This document shows positions 13,047-13,233 of a DNA stretch of 13,233 bases, piece by piece; within the stretch, counting starts at the first letter, position 1, and the number at the start of each line of letters is the position of its first letter. The notes beneath the pieces were generated by a model. That model made no database searches, was not told the DNA's origin, and saw only the letters and a list, made by a program, of their open reading frames with translations. The stretch covers positions 1 through 13,233 of the forward strand of contig CAZXCG010000032.1 of NCBI GenBank assembly GCA_964639205.1. Direction: 5' to 3'. A program made the translations under genes and the position numbers. This stretch comes from CAZXCG01 sp964639205. GTDB lineage: Bacteria; Bacillota; Clostridia; Oscillospirales; Acutalibacteraceae.

Positions 13047-13072
13047 TTTACAAAAAGCTTGATTTTTGTAAA
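13047..13072. repeat. 10-bp perfect inverted repeat over the tRNA-Leu(CAA) -35 box
   Basis: TTTACAAAAA (13047-13056) and TTTTTGTAAA (13063-13072) flank GCTTGA. As DNA it overlaps the -35 hexamer of the tRNA promoter. As RNA it would be an A/U-rich hairpin ending in few Ts, possibly a weak end for the CDF transcript. GTTTACA also occurs as a direct repeat at 13024-13030 and 13046-13052. Confidence 0.6.
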
Positions 13073-13087
13073 ATAATAATGTATAAT
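13059..13087 (+). promoter_or_regulatory. Promoter of tRNA-Leu(CAA)
   Basis: TTGATT (13059-13064), a 17-base spacer and consensus TATAAT (13082-13087) place the start near 13094, five bases before the tRNA. Confidence 0.88.
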
Positions 13088-13098
13088 AGCTGTGCGAT

Positions 13099-13185
13099 GC
13101 CGGTGTGTTGGAATTGGCAGACGAGGTGGACTCAAAATCCATTGCCAGCGATGGCGTGCGGGTTCAAGTCCCGCCACCGGCACCA
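13099..13185 (+). tRNA. tRNA-Leu (anticodon CAA)
   Basis: Acceptor GCCGGTG pairs with CACCGGC (13175-13181), followed by discriminator A and an encoded CCA (13183-13185). The anticodon stem GTGGA/TCCAT encloses CTCAAAA, giving CAA, which reads UUG. A long variable arm (TTGCCAGCGATGGC) and T-loop TTCAAGT mark a class II leucine tRNA. It shares its 3' tail and terminator exactly with the tRNA-Leu(UAG) at the other end. It is a natural substrate type for TrmL, encoded at 6328-6831. Confidence 0.97.
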
Positions 13186-13233
13186 CGTCGGAGCAAAGTT
13201 CGCTTTGCTCCGGCTTATTTTTTTGCCTATGGC
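13180..13233. repeat. Terminal inverted repeat, right copy
   Basis: Exact reverse complement of positions 1-54. It covers the last acceptor bases, discriminator, CCA and terminator of tRNA-Leu(CAA), and runs to the last base of the window. Confidence 0.95.
13189..13224 (+). terminator. Intrinsic terminator of tRNA-Leu(CAA)
   Basis: CGGAGCAAAG (13189-13198) pairs with CTTTGCTCCG (13203-13212) around TTCG, followed by GCTTATTTTTTT. It is identical to the terminator of the left tRNA. Confidence 0.95.

Noticed and set aside
1..13233. CRISPR array, prophage, toxin-antitoxin or defence island
   Set aside because: No regularly spaced repeats, integrase, phage or restriction genes are found. The gene content is housekeeping and small hypothetical genes.

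Overview
The window reads as a piece of a low-to-mid GC, spore-forming anaerobe of class Clostridia, probably Ruminococcaceae/Oscillospiraceae. The pointers are an SpoVM-like sporulation micro-protein, a type I dockerin (a cellulosome-type docking module), purine-rich Shine-Dalgarno sequences throughout, a pgk-tpiA-gpmI glycolytic block, and CCA-encoding tRNA genes. Two runs of exactly 100 N (2144-2243 and 11824-11923) look like scaffold gaps of unknown length. Both ends are the same 54-bp sequence in inverted orientation, so this is probably a complete scaffold that ends inside a repeat.

Layout. 1-133: outward-facing tRNA-Leu(UAG) with terminator. 134-645: non-coding, with an IS200/IS605-like structured end, one copy of a dispersed repeat and the ilvE promoter. 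646-2121: ilvE (branched-chain aminotransferase) followed 12 bp later by a secreted mini-protein that is little more than a dockerin. 2144-2243: gap, then an orphan repeat-like fragment and a strong terminator. 2451-6266 (minus): promoter-pgk-tpiA-gpmI, the lower glycolytic operon, with a dispersed repeat in the pgk-tpiA spacer. 6328-6831 (minus): trmL-like tRNA methyltransferase. 6978-7166 (plus): small membrane protein. 7201-8247 (minus): RluA-family pseudouridine synthase. 8342-8583 (plus): a 47-aa membrane micro-protein overlapping the ribosome binding site of an SpoVM-like 30-aa peptide. 8726-9148 (plus): RNase P RNA with promoter and terminator. 9206-10144 (minus): calcium/sodium antiporter family protein with a structured leader. 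10403-10945 (minus) and 11154-11823 (plus): a divergent pair, an acidic-tailed helical protein and a CpXC-domain protein cut by the second gap. 12049-12969 (plus): CDF metal efflux protein. 13099-13224: tRNA-Leu(CAA) with promoter and terminator.

Most of the content is housekeeping: glycolysis, tRNA and rRNA modification, RNase P, two leucine tRNAs and two cation transporters. I do not see a defence system, CRISPR array, prophage or complete mobile element, and I do not claim a new multi-gene system. The most interesting items are small: the SpoVM-like gene with its unrecognised overlapping partner, the three-copy intergenic repeat, the IS200/IS605-like structured end without a transposase, the ilvE-dockerin pairing, the hairpin leader of the antiporter gene, and the identical tRNA-Leu tails at both ends.
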